From NCBI RefSeq assembly GCF_003096075.1, contig NZ_CP015449.1, positions 1,853,001 through 1,917,000 of the forward strand: DNA of 64,000 bases, written 5' to 3'. The position numbers and the translations under genes are program-made. Below the pieces are notes generated by a model. That model saw only the letters and a program-made list of their open reading frames with translations, was not told the origin of the DNA and made no database searches. The DNA comes from Dietzia lutea (GTDB taxonomy: Bacteria; Actinomycetota; Actinomycetes; Mycobacteriales; Mycobacteriaceae). How positions within the stretch are numbered: position 1 is the stretch's first letter; every line of letters starts with the position of its first letter. Shown one piece after another: positions 1-10,514 of the stretch.

Positions 1-48
1 CCACACCACGCCACCACCCCACGCCACGACCCCCGGAGGGCCCACCCG

Positions 49-1353
49 ATGTGCCGCGACGACCACCCCACCCACGGCCCCACGCTCACCCGCCGCGAGG
101 CGCTCGCCGGCGCTGGGAGGGTCGCCGCCGCCGGCGCGGTCGGGGTGACCCTCCTCGCCGAACCGGCGCGCGTGTGGGCTGACCCGGTGCGCCCGGTGGC
201 CGACGACCTCGACGTCTACGTGATCGTCACCGACGGCATGCGACCGGACGAACTGGGCGCCGCGCAGGCGCCGACACTGCACCGCTGGGCCGCCGAGGGG
301 ACGCGGTTCACCGACGCCTCGTCGATCATGATCGCCGAGACCCTGCCCAACCACGCCGCGATGGTCACCGGCGTCCTCCCCCACCGCAACGGGGTGCCCG
401 CCAACGCGATCTGGGACCGGGCCGCGGGCACGGACCGCACGCTCGACCGGCCCGACGACCTGCGCGCACCGACGGTCCTCGACCGGATCCGCACCGAGGC
501 CGGCCTCACCACCGCGAGCGTGCTGAGCAAGGACTACCTGCACGGGCTGTTCAGCGGGCGCGCCAGCGTGCAGTGGGCGCCGTTCCCGCTCGTGCCGATC
601 ACCGACCACTCGCTGGACTGGTTCACCGTCGAGGCGCTCAAGCGGACCATCACCGACCACGCGCCGCGGATGACTTTCGTCAACCTCGGGGACATGGACC
701 GCTTCGGCCACATGGACCTGTCGGGCACCTCGCTGCGACTCGCCCGCAACCAGGCGGTCTTCAACTCCGACCACAAGCTCTGGGACCTCGAGCAGTTCCT
801 GCGCGCCACCGGGCGCTGGGAACGCTCGGTGCTCATCGTCCTGGCCGACCACGGGATGGACTGGTCCGAGCCCCTGCGACTCATCAGTGCGGCCGGCGCG
901 ATCGACGCCGACCCGGTGCTGCGCGGGCGGTTCGGGATCGCCCAGAACGGAGGCGCCGACACGTTCACCCACCTCGGCCCCGCGGCGGAGCGCGACGCCT
1001 CGCTCGCGCGACTGCGCGAGGTGATCGGCGGGCTGCCCGGCGTCCACCGCCTCTACGATCCGGCCGAGCTGTCACTGGGCGAGCGCGGCGGAGACCTCGT
1101 GGCGACGTGTCACCCCGGGTGGAGGTTCTCCGACCCCACCCCGTTCTCCAACCCGATCCCCGGGAACCACGGCCACGAGGTCACGCTGGGCATCCCGTTC
1201 TTCATCGGCGGCGGCCACCGGATCGTGCGGCGCGGCGCCGTGGTCGACCGGCCCGTGCGCACGCTCGACGTGGCACCGACCGTGGCGAGGCTGTTCGGCC
1301 TCGACCACGGCGGGATGGACGGGCGGCCCGCGCTCGAGGCGTTCCACCTCTGA
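49..1353 (+). CDS. Tat-exported alkaline phosphatase superfamily phosphodiesterase
   Basis: The 434-aa product starts with a twin-arginine signal (Arg15-Arg16 in TRREALAG), a hydrophobic stretch at about residues 24-38 and an Ala-rich cleavage zone near residue 45, so it should fold in the cytosol and be exported by Tat. The mature part is a type I phosphodiesterase/nucleotide pyrophosphatase-like domain. Visible metal and nucleophile motifs are TDGMRPD (Asp62), AETLPNHAAM (likely nucleophile Thr98), LADHGMDW and a late NHGH. This family cleaves phosphodiester or phosphomonoester bonds at a two-metal site; the natural substrate cannot be read from sequence. It converges on aspS. A GGAGGG ribosome-binding site lies about 7 bases before the ATG. 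Confidence 0.85.
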   Translation: MCRDDHPTHGPTLTRREALAGAGRVAAAGAVGVTLLAEPARVWADPVRPVADDLDVYVIVTDGMRPDELGAAQAPTLHRWAAEGTRFTDASSIMIAETLPNHAAMVTGVLPHRNGVPANAIWDRAAGTDRTLDRPDDLRAPTVLDRIRTEAGLTTASVLSKDYLHGLFSGRASVQWAPFPLVPITDHSLDWFTVEALKRTITDHAPRMTFVNLGDMDRFGHMDLSGTSLRLARNQAVFNSDHKLWDLEQFLRATGRWERSVLIVLADHGMDWSEPLRLISAAGAIDADPVLRGRFGIAQNGGADTFTHLGPAAERDASLARLREVIGGLPGVHRLYDPAELSLGERGGDLVATCHPGWRFSDPTPFSNPIPGNHGHEVTLGIPFFIGGGHRIVRRGAVVDRPVRTLDVAPTVARLFGLDHGGMDGRPALEAFHL

Positions 1354-1393
1354 CGCGGGCCGCGGACGGCCGCGGTACGGGACCGCGTACGGG

Positions 1394-1437
1394 TCGGGCC
1401 CGCGGCACGGCCGGAGGCGACCACGCCGCGGGCCCGA
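1394..1437. terminator. Bidirectional hairpin between phosphodiesterase gene and aspS
   Basis: A 13-bp perfect inverted repeat (arms 1394-1406 and 1425-1437, 18-base loop) fills the gap between two convergent genes. It has no long T-run. The role as a shared terminator is inferred from placement. Confidence 0.55.
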
Positions 1438-1452
1438 TCCCGCGCTCGACGA

Positions 1453-3255
1453 CTACTGCGCCGGGGCCTCCGCGGACGGGGCGGACTGGCCGCGCTGCAC
1501 GGGCTTGGCGTCGATGCCGGACTCCTTGCGCTGCTGCGCGGTGATCGGCGCCGGCGCATCGGTCAGCGGGTCGACGCCGCCGCCGGACTTGGGGAACGCG
1601 ATGACGTCGCGGATCGACTCGGTCCCGGCCAGCAGAGCGCAGATGCGGTCCCAGCCGAACGCGATGCCGCCGTGCGGCGGGGCGCCGTAGGAGAAGGCGT
1701 CGAGCAGGAAGCCGAACTTCTCCTGCGCCTCCTCGGCCGAGATGCCCATGACGCCGAACACCCGCTCCTGGACGTCCTTGCGGTGGATACGGATCGACCC
1801 GCCGCCGATCTCGTTGCCGTTGCAGACGATGTCGTAGGCGTACGCCAGCGCCGAGCCGGGATCGGTGTCGAAGGTGTCCAGGTGCTCGGGCTTGGGCGAG
1901 GTGAACGCGTGGTGTACGGCGGTCCACGCGCCCGAGCCCACGGCCACGTCGCCGGCGGCCGTGGCGTCGTCGGCCGGCTCGAACATCGGGGCGTCGACGA
2001 CCCAGGTGAACGCCCACTTGGTGGGGTCGATCAGGCCGAGCTTGGCCGCGATCTCGCCGCGGGCGGCACCGAGCAGCGCGCGGGTGGACTTGACGCCACC
2101 GGCGCCGAAGAAGATGCAGTCACCCGGCTCCGCGCCCACGTGGGCGGCGATGCCTTCGCGCTCGGCGTCCGAGAGGTTCTTGGCGACGGGACCGCCGAGC
2201 TGGCCGTCCTCGCCCACGAGGATGTACGCCAGTCCCTTGGCGCCGCGCTGCTTGGCCCACTCCTGCCAGGCGTCGAGCTGGCGACGGGGCTGCGACGCGC
2301 CGCCCTTCATGACGACCGCGCCGACGTAGGGCGCCTTGAACACCCGAAACGGGGTGTCGGCGAAGAACTCCGTGCACTCGACGAGCTCGATGTCGAAGCG
2401 CAGGTCCGGCTTGTCGGAGCCGTAGCGGCGCATCGCCTCCTCGTACGTCATCCGCGGGATCGGGGTGGAGATCTCGTACCCGGCGGTGGCCCACACGTCG
2501 GTGAGGATCTCCTCGGCCAGCGCGATCACGTCGTCCTGGTCGACGAAGCTCATCTCCACGTCGAGCTGCGTGAACTCCGGCTGCCGGTCGGCACGGAAGT
2601 CCTCGTCGCGGTAGCAGCGGGCCAGCTGGTAGTACTTCTCCATCCCGGCCACCATGAGCAGCTGCTTGAACAGCTGCGGAGACTGCGGGAGGGCGTAGAA
2701 CGTGCCCGGCTGCAGGCGGGCCGGCACGAGGAAGTCGCGCGCGCCCTCCGGGGTCGAGCGGGTCAGGGTGGGGGTCTCGATCTCCACGAAGTCGTGACGC
2801 GTCAGCACGCCACGGGCCGCGGCGTTGACCTTCGACCGCAGCCGCAGCGCCGCACCCGGGCCCTCGCGGCGCAGGTCTAGGTAGCGGTGACGCAGGCGCG
2901 CTTCCTCCCCCACCTCGTCGTCGAGCTGGAACGGCAGCGCCGCCGCCTCCCCCAGGACCTCGAACGACGTGACGTCGATCTCGATCTCGCCCGAGGCGAG
3001 GTTCGGGTTCTCCGAACCCTCCGGACGACGGTCGACGACGCCGGTGACCGCCACGCAGTACTCGTTGCGCAGGCGGTGGGCGCGCTCGGCCACGTCCTCG
3101 GAACGGAAGACCACCTGGCACACGCCCGAGGCGTCGCGCAGGTCGACGAAGATGACACCGCCGTGATCCCGGCGGCGTGCCACCCAGCCGGCCAGGGTGA
3201 CGGTGTCACCGGCGTCGGCGGCTCGGAGCTGGCCGGCGGAATGGGTGCGCAGCAC
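1453..3255 (-). CDS. aspS: Aspartyl-tRNA synthetase
   Basis: A class II aminoacyl-tRNA synthetase that attaches aspartate to tRNA in the cytosol. The reading frame stays open upstream, but I place the start at a GTG at 3255 ([10 protein letters not shown]), preceded by an AGAGGA ribosome-binding site; this gives 600 aa, normal for bacterial AspRS. An N-terminal OB-fold anticodon domain is visible ([12 protein letters not shown]). Motif 2 contains [15 protein letters not shown] and motif 3 GIAFGWDRI, with the bacterial GAD insert between. No asparaginyl-tRNA synthetase gene is in the window, so it may also charge tRNA-Asn for amidotransferase conversion, as known in related actinobacteria; that is inference. 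It is divergent from the zinc metallopeptidase gene. Confidence 0.97.
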   Translation of the reverse strand: MLRTHSAGQLRAADAGDTVTLAGWVARRRDHGGVIFVDLRDASGVCQVVFRSEDVAERAHRLRNEYCVAVTGVVDRRPEGSENPNLASGEIEIDVTSFEVLGEAAALPFQLDDEVGEEARLRHRYLDLRREGPGAALRLRSKVNAAARGVLTRHDFVEIETPTLTRSTPEGARDFLVPARLQPGTFYALPQSPQLFKQLLMVAGMEKYYQLARCYRDEDFRADRQPEFTQLDVEMSFVDQDDVIALAEEILTDVWATAGYEISTPIPRMTYEEAMRRYGSDKPDLRFDIELVECTEFFADTPFRVFKAPYVGAVVMKGGASQPRRQLDAWQEWAKQRGAKGLAYILVGEDGQLGGPVAKNLSDAEREGIAAHVGAEPGDCIFFGAGGVKSTRALLGAARGEIAAKLGLIDPTKWAFTWVVDAPMFEPADDATAAGDVAVGSGAWTAVHHAFTSPKPEHLDTFDTDPGSALAYAYDIVCNGNEIGGGSIRIHRKDVQERVFGVMGISAEEAQEKFGFLLDAFSYGAPPHGGIAFGWDRICALLAGTESIRDVIAFPKSGGGVDPLTDAPAPITAQQRKESGIDAKPVQRGQSAPSAEAPAQ

Positions 3256-3404
3256 TACGGTGGTCCTCTCGTCGGGGAAAGTGTGGTGTGATCGCCTGAG
3301 CGTGAGCACCGACGGGACGACCCCACGGCCGGCCACGGGCTCGGACGGGGAACAGTCTACGTCCACGACAGACCGGGCGACGCACCACCCGGAAGGCGGA
3401 GAGC

Positions 3405-4313
3405 ATGACGTTTCGACAGGGTGGGAGGCTCGACACCAGCGGAGTCTCCGGCGGGGGCCGGGGAGGTCGCCGGGGGATCGCGGTCGGCGGAGGGATCGGC
3501 GGCCTCGCCGTCATCCTCATCGCGCTGGTCCTCGGTGTCGACCCGGGCCAGCTCGGCCTGGACACCGGTCCCACCGGTGCCCAGGGACAGGGTTCCGACT
3601 CCGCGCAGCAGTTCCAGTCCCACATCAACCAGTGCGACCTGCCGCAGGCCAACACCGACACGATCTGCCGCATCGTCGCCACCACGGAGAGCCTGGAGGA
3701 CGTCTGGACCACCCAGCTGCCCGACCAGGTGGGGATGCGCTGGGTCCAGCCCCGGACCACCGTCTTCAGCGGCGCCGTCGACACCGGCTGCGGTGCCGCC
3801 TCCTCCGACATCGGCCCCTTCTACTGCCCCGCCGGACAGACCGTCTACATCGACCCCTCGTTCTTCGACAGCGTCCTCGTGGGACAACTCGGCGGGCCGC
3901 CCTCCGGCGCGGCCCAGATGTACGTCGTCGCGCACGAGTTCGGCCATCACCTGCAGACCGTGCTCGGCGACATCCGACGCTCGCAGCAGGACCCGCAGGG
4001 CCCGTCCTCCGGGGCGGTACGCGTCGAGCTACAAGCCGACTGCTACGCGGGGCTCTGGGCCCACTACGCGACCTCCACACCGGCGCCCGACGGCGGCCCG
4101 CCGCTACTGGAGAGTCTGACCCCGCAGGACGTGGACGCGATCGTCCGGACCGCGGAGGCCATCGGCGACGACCACATCCAGCGCACCGGAGGCGGGCGCG
4201 TCGACCCCCGCTCGTGGACCCACGGCTCATCCGAGATGCGCAGGCAGTGGTTCCTCACCGGCTACGAGCAGGGCTCCGTGCAGGCCTGCGACACCTTCCG
4301 CACACAGCTCTGA
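3405..4313 (+). CDS. Membrane-anchored neutral zinc metallopeptidase (YpfJ family)
   Basis: A 302-aa protein with a short Gly/Arg-rich cytoplasmic head, one transmembrane segment at about residues 23-43 ([13 protein letters not shown]) and an extracytoplasmic catalytic domain. The zinc motif HEFGHH follows YVVA at about residue 177, and the downstream [14 protein letters not shown] supplies the third ligand region; both are hallmarks of the putative neutral zinc metallopeptidase family (PF04228). Substrates are not established for this family. Conserved Cys residues in the ectodomain could form disulfides. ATG with a GGAG site close upstream. It converges with hisS with only 13 bases between stops. 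In M. tuberculosis the corresponding gene (Rv2575) also lies between aspS and hisS. Confidence 0.85.
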   Translation: MTFRQGGRLDTSGVSGGGRGGRRGIAVGGGIGGLAVILIALVLGVDPGQLGLDTGPTGAQGQGSDSAQQFQSHINQCDLPQANTDTICRIVATTESLEDVWTTQLPDQVGMRWVQPRTTVFSGAVDTGCGAASSDIGPFYCPAGQTVYIDPSFFDSVLVGQLGGPPSGAAQMYVVAHEFGHHLQTVLGDIRRSQQDPQGPSSGAVRVELQADCYAGLWAHYATSTPAPDGGPPLLESLTPQDVDAIVRTAEAIGDDHIQRTGGGRVDPRSWTHGSSEMRRQWFLTGYEQGSVQACDTFRTQL

Positions 4314-4326
4314 CGCGCGGGAGGAG

Positions 4327-5607
4327 TCAGCGCTCGACGGCCCGGGTGACGTGCCCCAGGATCGCCTCGAGCGGAACCGGCTCCTGCTCGCCGGTGGACA
4401 TCGTCTTGACCACCGCGGTGCCGGTCTCGAGCTCGTTCTCGCCGATGACGACCGTGACCGCCGCGCCCGAACGGTCCGCCGCCTTGAACGCGCCCTTCAT
4501 ACCCCGGTCGCCGTACGCCATGTCCGCCCGCAACCCGTTTCGGCGGAACTCCGCCAGGACCGGCACCATCGCCGCCTTGGCCGCCGCCCCCAGCGCGACG
4601 CCGTACACGTCGACCCGCCCCTGCGCCGCCGGATCGAACCCCTCGGCCTGCAGCGCCAGCACCGTGCGGTCGATCCCGATCCCGAAGCCGATGCCCGACA
4701 GGGCCTGGCCGCCGAGCTGCTCCATCAGCCCGTCGTAGCGGCCGCCGCCGCCGATCCCGGACTGCGCGCCGAGGCCGTCGTGCACGAACTCGAACGTCGT
4801 CTTGGTGTAGTAGTCCAGGCCGCGGACCATGCGGGGATTGACCGTGTACGCCACGCCCAGCGCGTCCAGGTGCGCCCGCACGGTCGCGAAGTGCTCGGCG
4901 CTGGCGTCCGAGAGGTGGTCGATCATCAGCGGCGCGTCCTCGAGCTGCGCACGCACCTCGGGGCGCTTGTCGTCGAGCACGCGCAGCGGGTTGATCCGCG
5001 CGCGCTCCCGCGTCGCCTCGTCGAGGTCCAGCCCGGCGAGGAACGCCTGGAGCCGCTCGCGGTACTGCGGCCGGCACGTCTCGTCGCCGAGCGAGGTGAG
5101 CTCGAGGCGGAAACCGGTCAGTCCGAGCGACCGGAACGCCTCGTCGGCCACGGCGATCACCTCGGCATCGAGGGCGGGGTCGTCGACCCCGATGGCCTCG
5201 ATCCCGACCTGCTGGAGCTGCCGGTAGCGACCGGCCTGCGGCCGCTCGTACCGGAAGAACGGCCCGGCATAGCAGAGCTTGACCGGCAGCTGTCCGCGGT
5301 CCAGCCCGTGCTCGATCACCGCCCGCATCACCCCGGCCGTGCCCTCGGGGCGCAGCGTGACGCTGCGGCCACCCCGGTCCTCGAACGAGTACATCTCCTT
5401 GGAGACCACGTCCGTGGACTCGCCCACACCACGGGCGAACAGCGCCGTGTCCTCGAAGATGGGCAGCTCGATGTGGCCGTAGCCGGCGCGCCGGGCGGCG
5501 GTGGTGATCGCGTCGCGGACGGCGACGAACCCGGCGGACGCCGGGGGGACGTAGTCGGGCACGCCCTTGGGGGCCTTGAGGGCGGTCTTCTTCTCGGTGC
5601 CGGTCAC
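4327..5607 (-). CDS. hisS: Histidyl-tRNA synthetase
   Basis: Class II synthetase that charges tRNA-His in the cytosol; 426 aa, typical for the bacterial enzyme. Motif 2 is seen as [18 protein letters not shown], and the histidine-specific signature [13 protein letters not shown] is present, followed by a GIGIDRT motif-3 region and a C-terminal anticodon-binding domain. The start is a GTG at 5607 with an AGGA element about 9 bases upstream. The metallo-beta-lactamase gene ends 44 bases upstream on the same strand, so the two are probably cotranscribed, as Rv2581c-hisS are in M. tuberculosis. Confidence 0.97.
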   Translation of the reverse strand: MTGTEKKTALKAPKGVPDYVPPASAGFVAVRDAITTAARRAGYGHIELPIFEDTALFARGVGESTDVVSKEMYSFEDRGGRSVTLRPEGTAGVMRAVIEHGLDRGQLPVKLCYAGPFFRYERPQAGRYRQLQQVGIEAIGVDDPALDAEVIAVADEAFRSLGLTGFRLELTSLGDETCRPQYRERLQAFLAGLDLDEATRERARINPLRVLDDKRPEVRAQLEDAPLMIDHLSDASAEHFATVRAHLDALGVAYTVNPRMVRGLDYYTKTTFEFVHDGLGAQSGIGGGGRYDGLMEQLGGQALSGIGFGIGIDRTVLALQAEGFDPAAQGRVDVYGVALGAAAKAAMVPVLAEFRRNGLRADMAYGDRGMKGAFKAADRSGAAVTVVIGENELETGTAVVKTMSTGEQEPVPLEAILGHVTRAVER

Positions 5608-5651
5608 AGGGAAAGTCCTCGGGTCAGATAGGGGCGGGGGCGCTGGTCGGT

Positions 5652-6317
5652 CTAGAGGTCGCGCAGGAACGGGTTGGACCGGCGCTCGCGACCGATCGTG
5701 GTGGACGGGCCGTGGCCGGGCAGGACCACCGCGTCGTCGTCCAGGACGAGGAACTTCTTGGCGATCGACTGCATGAGCACCTCGGTGTCCCCCGCCGGCA
5801 GGTCGGTGCGACCGACCCCGTCCTGGAACAGTACGTCGCCACCGAGAACCACCATCCGCGGTCCCTCCTCGGTCTGCACGGTGATCCGGAAGGACACCGA
5901 ACCGGGGCTGTGCCCGGGGGCGTGATCCACGTCGAAGGTCATCGACCCGAACCGCAGGGTGTCGCCGTCGAAGACCTCGACGACCTCGGCGGGCTCGGTG
6001 AACGTCATGTCCTTGAGCATGGCCGACAGGTCGAGCGACAGACCCTTGCCCGGATCCGACAGCATCGGGCGGTCATCCGGGTGGATGTAGGCGGGGATGC
6101 GGTAGTGGTCCGCGACCTGCCGGGCGTTCCAGATGTGGTCGAGGTGCCCGTGCGTGAGCAGCACCGCACGGGGGCGCAGGCCCGCCTCCGAGATCTGGCG
6201 CCGCACCTGCTCCTCGGCGTCCTGGCCCGGGTCCACGATCACGCAGTCCCCCGCGTCGTCGGACACGATGTAGCAGTTGGTCTGGAACATCCCGGCGGGG
6301 AAACCGACGATCTGCAC
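5652..6317 (-). CDS. Metallo-beta-lactamase-fold hydrolase (glyoxalase II-like)
   Basis: A 221-aa cytosolic protein of the MBL fold. The metal signature HGHLDH is clear in [12 protein letters not shown], with a further metal His in [10 protein letters not shown] and an Asp in [12 protein letters not shown]; the order matches hydroxyacylglutathione hydrolase-like proteins. Mycolic-acid actinobacteria lack glutathione, so the substrate may be a mycothiol thioester or another ester; this is inference. The open frame extends 37 codons upstream, but that part lacks family character, so I take GTG at 6317 ([14 protein letters not shown]), which has a GGGAG site about 8 bases before it. It precedes hisS on the same strand. 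Confidence 0.85.
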   Translation of the reverse strand: MQIVGFPAGMFQTNCYIVSDDAGDCVIVDPGQDAEEQVRRQISEAGLRPRAVLLTHGHLDHIWNARQVADHYRIPAYIHPDDRPMLSDPGKGLSLDLSAMLKDMTFTEPAEVVEVFDGDTLRFGSMTFDVDHAPGHSPGSVSFRITVQTEEGPRMVVLGGDVLFQDGVGRTDLPAGDTEVLMQSIAKKFLVLDDDAVVLPGHGPSTTIGRERRSNPFLRDL

Positions 6318-6526
6318 GTCCTGTACTCCCTTTCTTCGACAATCCACGGCGCCTGGCGCGCGGCGTCGGGTCAACGCGGTCCGACACCGGAGTGGTGTGC
6401 GGTCGACGCTGCCCGACCTGGTAGACAAGGACCCTGGACCGGACCGTCCCCGAGGCCTCCCGTAAGGAGACCCGGCGTATCGTCCGGCCGACCGTTCCAG
6501 CCTAGTCCAGGTCCCCAGGAGGGTCA

Positions 6527-7447
6527 GTGTCCACCAACCAGGAACGCCGAGCCGAGGCGCGCCAGCGCCTGCGCGAGCAGATGGAGGCCCAGGCTCGCCG
6601 CGAGAAGCAGCTCAAGATCGCCGGCGCCGCCGTCGTCGTGGTGGTCCTGCTGGGGATCGTCGGTGTCGTGGTCTGGAACAAGGCTGAACAGGCGCGCGCC
6701 GAGGAGTACGCGGCCAACTGGGTCACCTGCGAGTACCCGGCGGAGACGCCCATGGAGAAGGTCGATCCCGCGCAGTTCGAGGACCAGGGCCCCGAGGTGG
6801 TCGCGGAGGCCGAGCGCTTCAACGAGCAGATCGACGAGATCGAGGAGACCAAGCGCGAGGTGGAGCCGCCGAGCGGCGACCAGCCCCGCCGGGGTACCGC
6901 CGAGATCAGCATCGCGACCAACGCCGGTGACATCCCGCTCGAGTTGGACCGGGCCGAGGCCCCCTGCAACGTCGAGAGCTTCGTGCATCTGGCCGAGCAG
7001 GCCTACTTCGACGACACCGAGTGCCACCGCCTGACCATCGGTGAGGAGGGCGCCGAACTCTCCGTGCTGCAGTGCGGCGATCCGACCGGTACCGGCCTCT
7101 CGGGCCCCGGCTACTCCATCGTCGACGAGCCGCCCACCGATCTCCCCGTGGCCGAGGACGGTTCCGGGATGTCGGTCTACCCGCGCGGCACGGTCGCCAT
7201 GGCCAAGTCCCAGGCGCCGAACAGTGCGGGCAGCCAGTTCTTCCTCGTCTACGAGGACTCCATGCTCCCGCCCGAGTACTCGGTCATGGGCACCATCGGT
7301 GAGTCGGGGCTGGAGGTCCTGGACGAGATCGCCGAGGGCGGCATCAAGAGCGACGACCCGATGAGCGAGGACTACCAGGCGCCCAGGCGCGCGGTCCAGA
7401 TCGAGAAGGTCACGGTCGGCGCCCAGGAGGGTCTGCCCGAGGAGTGA
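6527..7447 (+). CDS. Membrane-anchored cyclophilin-type peptidyl-prolyl isomerase
   Basis: A 306-aa protein. Residues 1-25 are highly charged and helical (QERRAEARQRLREQ), followed by a transmembrane segment at about 26-47, an acidic linker and a cyclophilin domain from about residue 120. The domain has a catalytic-region Arg (ECHRLTI) and the conserved SAGSQFFLVYED stretch. It should catalyse proline cis-trans isomerisation outside the membrane, helping exported proteins fold. The GTG start at 6527 has an excellent AGGAGGG site. It matches Rv2582 in position, between the MBL gene and rel. A strong hairpin follows the stop codon. Confidence 0.9.
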   Translation: MSTNQERRAEARQRLREQMEAQARREKQLKIAGAAVVVVVLLGIVGVVVWNKAEQARAEEYAANWVTCEYPAETPMEKVDPAQFEDQGPEVVAEAERFNEQIDEIEETKREVEPPSGDQPRRGTAEISIATNAGDIPLELDRAEAPCNVESFVHLAEQAYFDDTECHRLTIGEEGAELSVLQCGDPTGTGLSGPGYSIVDEPPTDLPVAEDGSGMSVYPRGTVAMAKSQAPNSAGSQFFLVYEDSMLPPEYSVMGTIGESGLEVLDEIAEGGIKSDDPMSEDYQAPRRAVQIEKVTVGAQEGLPEE

Positions 7448-7482
7448 ACCGGCCCGGGCCCGCCCGGATCGCCTGCTGTACA

Positions 7483-7514
7483 GAACCACCCCGGCCGCCC
7501 GGCCGGGGTGGTTC
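7483..7514. terminator. Perfect hairpin between cyclophilin gene and rel
   Basis: A 14-bp perfect stem (7483-7496 with 7501-7514) and a 4-base loop sits between the convergent cyclophilin and rel genes. It reads the same on both strands, so it can end transcripts from either side. Confidence 0.8.
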
Positions 7515-7544
7515 TGGTTCGTGCGGCTCCGGCGCTCGCCGGGC

Positions 7545-9911
7545 CTAGGAGTTGGACGTCATCCGGTAGGCGTCGAAGACGCCCTCGACCCGACGAACCG
7601 CGTTGAGGACATGGCCTAGATGCTTGGGGTCGGCCATCTCGAACGTGAACCTGGAGATGGCGACCCGGTCGTCACCTGCGGTCTGCACCGACGCGGAGAG
7701 GATGTTGACCTTCTCGTCGGCCAGCACCTTGGTGACGTCGGACAGGAGCCGGTGCCGGTCCAGTGCCTCGACCTGGATGGCCACGAGGAACAGGGCGCCC
7801 GGCTGTGGCGTCCACTCGACCTTGACCAACCGCTCGGGCTCTCGGTGGAGGTCGGAGGCGTTGGTGCAGTCCGTCCGGTGGACGCTCACCGTGCCACCGC
7901 GGGTGATGAAGCCCAGGACCTCGTCGCCGGGCACCGGGGTGCAGCAGCGGGCGAGCTTGGCGTGGACGTCCTCCACACCGCCGACGAGGACGCCGGCACC
8001 CGCGGGCGTGGGTCGGTGCGGGGTGATGGTCTTGTCCCGCGAGCGATCCGCGAGCTCCTCGGTGACCTCGTCGACGCCGCCGTGGGCCGCGACGAGACGC
8101 CCGACCACCGTCTTGGCGGAGACGTGGTTCTCGCCGATCGCCGTGTACAGGGCGGTGACGTCGGTGAAGCCGAGTTCGCGGGCGACGCCGGCGATCGACT
8201 CGTTGGAGAAGACCCGGTGGACGGGGACGCCACCGCGACGGACCTCGCGGGTGATGAGGTCCTTCCCGCGCTCGAGAGCCTCCTCGCGGCGCTCCTTGGC
8301 GAACCACTGCCGGATCGAGCTCTTGGCGCGGCCGGAGACCACGAACTTCTGCCAGTCCAGGCTCGGTCCCGCGTTGGGGTCCTTGGAGGTGAAGACCTCC
8401 ACCACCTCGCCGTTCTCGAGCGGGCGCTCGAGCGCGACGAGCTTGCCGTTGACCCGTGCGCCGATGCAGCGGTGGCCGACCTCGGTGTGGACGGCGTAGG
8501 CGAAGTCCACGGGGGTCGCGCCGACCGGCAGGTTGATCACGTCGCCCTTGGGGGTGAAGACGAAGATCTCCTTACTGGTCATCTCGAACCGGAGGGAGTC
8601 GAGGAACTCCCCCGGGTCGGCGGCCTCGCGCTGCCAGCTCAGGAGCTGGCGCATCCACGCCATCTCGTCGACCTCGGCGGGGTCGCCGTTGTGCTTGCCG
8701 CGGGTCTCCTTGTAGCGCCAGTGCGCTGCGATGCCGTACTCGGCGTTGCGGTGCATCTCATGCGTGCGGATCTGGATCTCCAGCGGTTTCCCGTCGGGCC
8801 CGATCACGGTCGTGTGCAGGGAGCGGTAGACGCCGAAGCGGGGCTGGGCGATGTAGTCCTTGAACCGGCCCGGCATGGGTTTCCAGGTCGAGTGGACCAC
8901 GCCGATCGCCGCGTAGCAGTCACGCACGTCATCGCACAGGACGCGGATGCCCACGAGGTCATGGATCTCGTCGAACTCGCGACCTCGGACGATCATCTTC
9001 TGGTAGATCGACCAGTAGTGCTTGGGCCGGCCCTCGACGCGGGCCTGGATGTTGGCCTTCTCGAGGTCGGCCTTGACCCGGTTGATGACGGTGCCCAGGT
9101 AGACGTCGCGGCTGGGTGCGCGGTCGGCCACCAGCCGGACGATCTCCTGGTACTTCTTGGGCTCGAGGATCGCGAACGCGAGGTCCTCGAGTTCCCACTT
9201 CACGGTGGCCATGCCGAGCCGGTGCGCGAGGGGGGCGATCACCTCGAGCGTCTCACGGGCCTTCTTGACCTGCTTCTCCGGCGGGAGGAAGCGCATGGTC
9301 CGCATGTTGTGCAGGCGGTCGGCCACCTTGATGACCAGGACGCGGGGATCGTGCGCCATGGCGATGATCATCTTGCGGATGGTCTCCGCCTCGGCGGCCT
9401 CGCCGAAGTCGACCTTGTCCAGCTTGGTGACGCCGTCCACCAGGTGGGCGACCTCTCCCCCGTAGTCGGCCTCGAGCTGTTCGAGCGAGTAGTCGGTGTC
9501 CTCGACCGTGTCGTGCAGGAGGGCGGCGACGAGCGTCGTGGTGTCCATGCCCATCTCCGCGCAGATGGTGGCCACTGCCAGCGGGTGGGTGATGTAGGGA
9601 TCGCCGGACTTTCGGTACACGCCTTCGTGCTGGCGCTCTGCGAGGGTGTAGGCGCGCGCAAGGAGCCCCACGTCCGCCTTGGCGTGGTGGATGCGGTGGA
9701 CACGCACCAGCGGTTCGAGGACCGCTGGGGTGGAGGTGACGGTGAGACCGGAGGTGAGCCGACGCGCCCATCGCGCCCGGACCCGGCGTCCGGCGGACGG
9801 CCGGGAGCCGGGGATCACCGGCAGCGGCTGGGTGGTGGGCTGCGGCGTGGCCTTCTTACCCGTGTGGCCGCCCCCGTCGGGGTTGCCGGTGGGGTTCTGG
9901 CGCTGCGTCAT
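7545..9911 (-). CDS. rel: Bifunctional (p)ppGpp synthetase/hydrolase Rel
   Basis: A 788-aa RelA/SpoT homologue that makes and degrades the stringent-response alarmone (p)ppGpp. The hydrolase half has the HD signature LLHDTVEDT (His133-Asp134), with a metal His in ITHP; intact HD residues predict a working hydrolase. The synthetase half follows at about residues 240-380 ([39 protein letters not shown]). TGS ([16 protein letters not shown]), helical/zinc-finger ([11 protein letters not shown]) and ACT domains follow. It starts at an ATG after GCAGGAGGAG. It lies 45 bases downstream of apt in a yajC-secD-secF-apt-rel run, the standard actinobacterial arrangement. Confidence 0.97.
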   Translation of the reverse strand: MTQRQNPTGNPDGGGHTGKKATPQPTTQPLPVIPGSRPSAGRRVRARWARRLTSGLTVTSTPAVLEPLVRVHRIHHAKADVGLLARAYTLAERQHEGVYRKSGDPYITHPLAVATICAEMGMDTTTLVAALLHDTVEDTDYSLEQLEADYGGEVAHLVDGVTKLDKVDFGEAAEAETIRKMIIAMAHDPRVLVIKVADRLHNMRTMRFLPPEKQVKKARETLEVIAPLAHRLGMATVKWELEDLAFAILEPKKYQEIVRLVADRAPSRDVYLGTVINRVKADLEKANIQARVEGRPKHYWSIYQKMIVRGREFDEIHDLVGIRVLCDDVRDCYAAIGVVHSTWKPMPGRFKDYIAQPRFGVYRSLHTTVIGPDGKPLEIQIRTHEMHRNAEYGIAAHWRYKETRGKHNGDPAEVDEMAWMRQLLSWQREAADPGEFLDSLRFEMTSKEIFVFTPKGDVINLPVGATPVDFAYAVHTEVGHRCIGARVNGKLVALERPLENGEVVEVFTSKDPNAGPSLDWQKFVVSGRAKSSIRQWFAKERREEALERGKDLITREVRRGGVPVHRVFSNESIAGVARELGFTDVTALYTAIGENHVSAKTVVGRLVAAHGGVDEVTEELADRSRDKTITPHRPTPAGAGVLVGGVEDVHAKLARCCTPVPGDEVLGFITRGGTVSVHRTDCTNASDLHREPERLVKVEWTPQPGALFLVAIQVEALDRHRLLSDVTKVLADEKVNILSASVQTAGDDRVAISRFTFEMADPKHLGHVLNAVRRVEGVFDAYRMTSNS

Positions 9912-9956
9912 CTCCGGCTCCTCCTGCAGTGTCGGGCCGTCAGGAGCGGCCGGGGG

Positions 9957-10514
9957 TCACGCGACCGTGAGGCAGGTCAGCGGTGTGCCGGCCAGTCTAT
10001 CCCGGCCCCCGAGGCCGGGGATCTCGAGGACGACGGACAGCCCGGCGACGACGGCGCCGCAGTCCTCCAGCAGGCCGACGGCCGCGGTGAGGGTGCCACC
10101 GGTGGCGAGGACGTCGTCGACGACGAGGACCCGCTTACCGCGCAGGTCGAGCCCGTCGGCGGGCAGTTCCAGCGTGGCGGCGCCGTACTCGAGCTCGTAG
10201 GAGCGCGAGTGCACGGGCGGTGGGAGCTTGCCCGCCTTCCGGACGGCCAGGATGCCGGTGTGGAGGCGTACGGCGACGGCTCCGGCGAGCAGGAAGCCAC
10301 GCGCGTCGAGACCGGCGACGTAGTCGACGGTGCCGATCTCGTGACCGGCGATGAGCCCGCGGACGACGGCGTCGAAGCCGTCGGGGTCGGCGAGCACGGG
10401 CGTCAGGTCGCAGAACTGGACGCCCGCGGACGGGAAGTCCTCGACCCGGCGCATCAGGCGTTCGACGGCGGAGCTGATGGTCGGTGAGACGTGGGTGACG
10501 GATGAGTCGGTCAT
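9957..10514 (-). CDS. apt: Adenine phosphoribosyltransferase
   Basis: Purine-salvage enzyme converting adenine and PRPP to AMP in the cytosol; 185 aa from the ATG at 10514, which overlaps the secF stop by ATGA, pointing to translational coupling. The PRPP-binding loop VLVVDDVLATGGTL and the flexible loop region KAGKLPPPVHSRSYELEYG are intact. The long open frame upstream of this ATG is inside secF in another frame and is not part of the protein. The last three residues are TVA after LTCL. Position between secF and rel is conserved in mycobacteria (Rv2584c). Confidence 0.95.
   Translation of the reverse strand: MTDSSVTHVSPTISSAVERLMRRVEDFPSAGVQFCDLTPVLADPDGFDAVVRGLIAGHEIGTVDYVAGLDARGFLLAGAVAVRLHTGILAVRKAGKLPPPVHSRSYELEYGAATLELPADGLDLRGKRVLVVDDVLATGGTLTAAVGLLEDCGAVVAGLSVVLEIPGLGGRDRLAGTPLTCLTVA

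Noticed and set aside
7620-10487. A 955-codon open frame antisense to rel and apt
   Set aside because: A shadow of rel produced by GC-rich codon bias; the composition is Val/Asp/Gly/Leu-rich with no fold.
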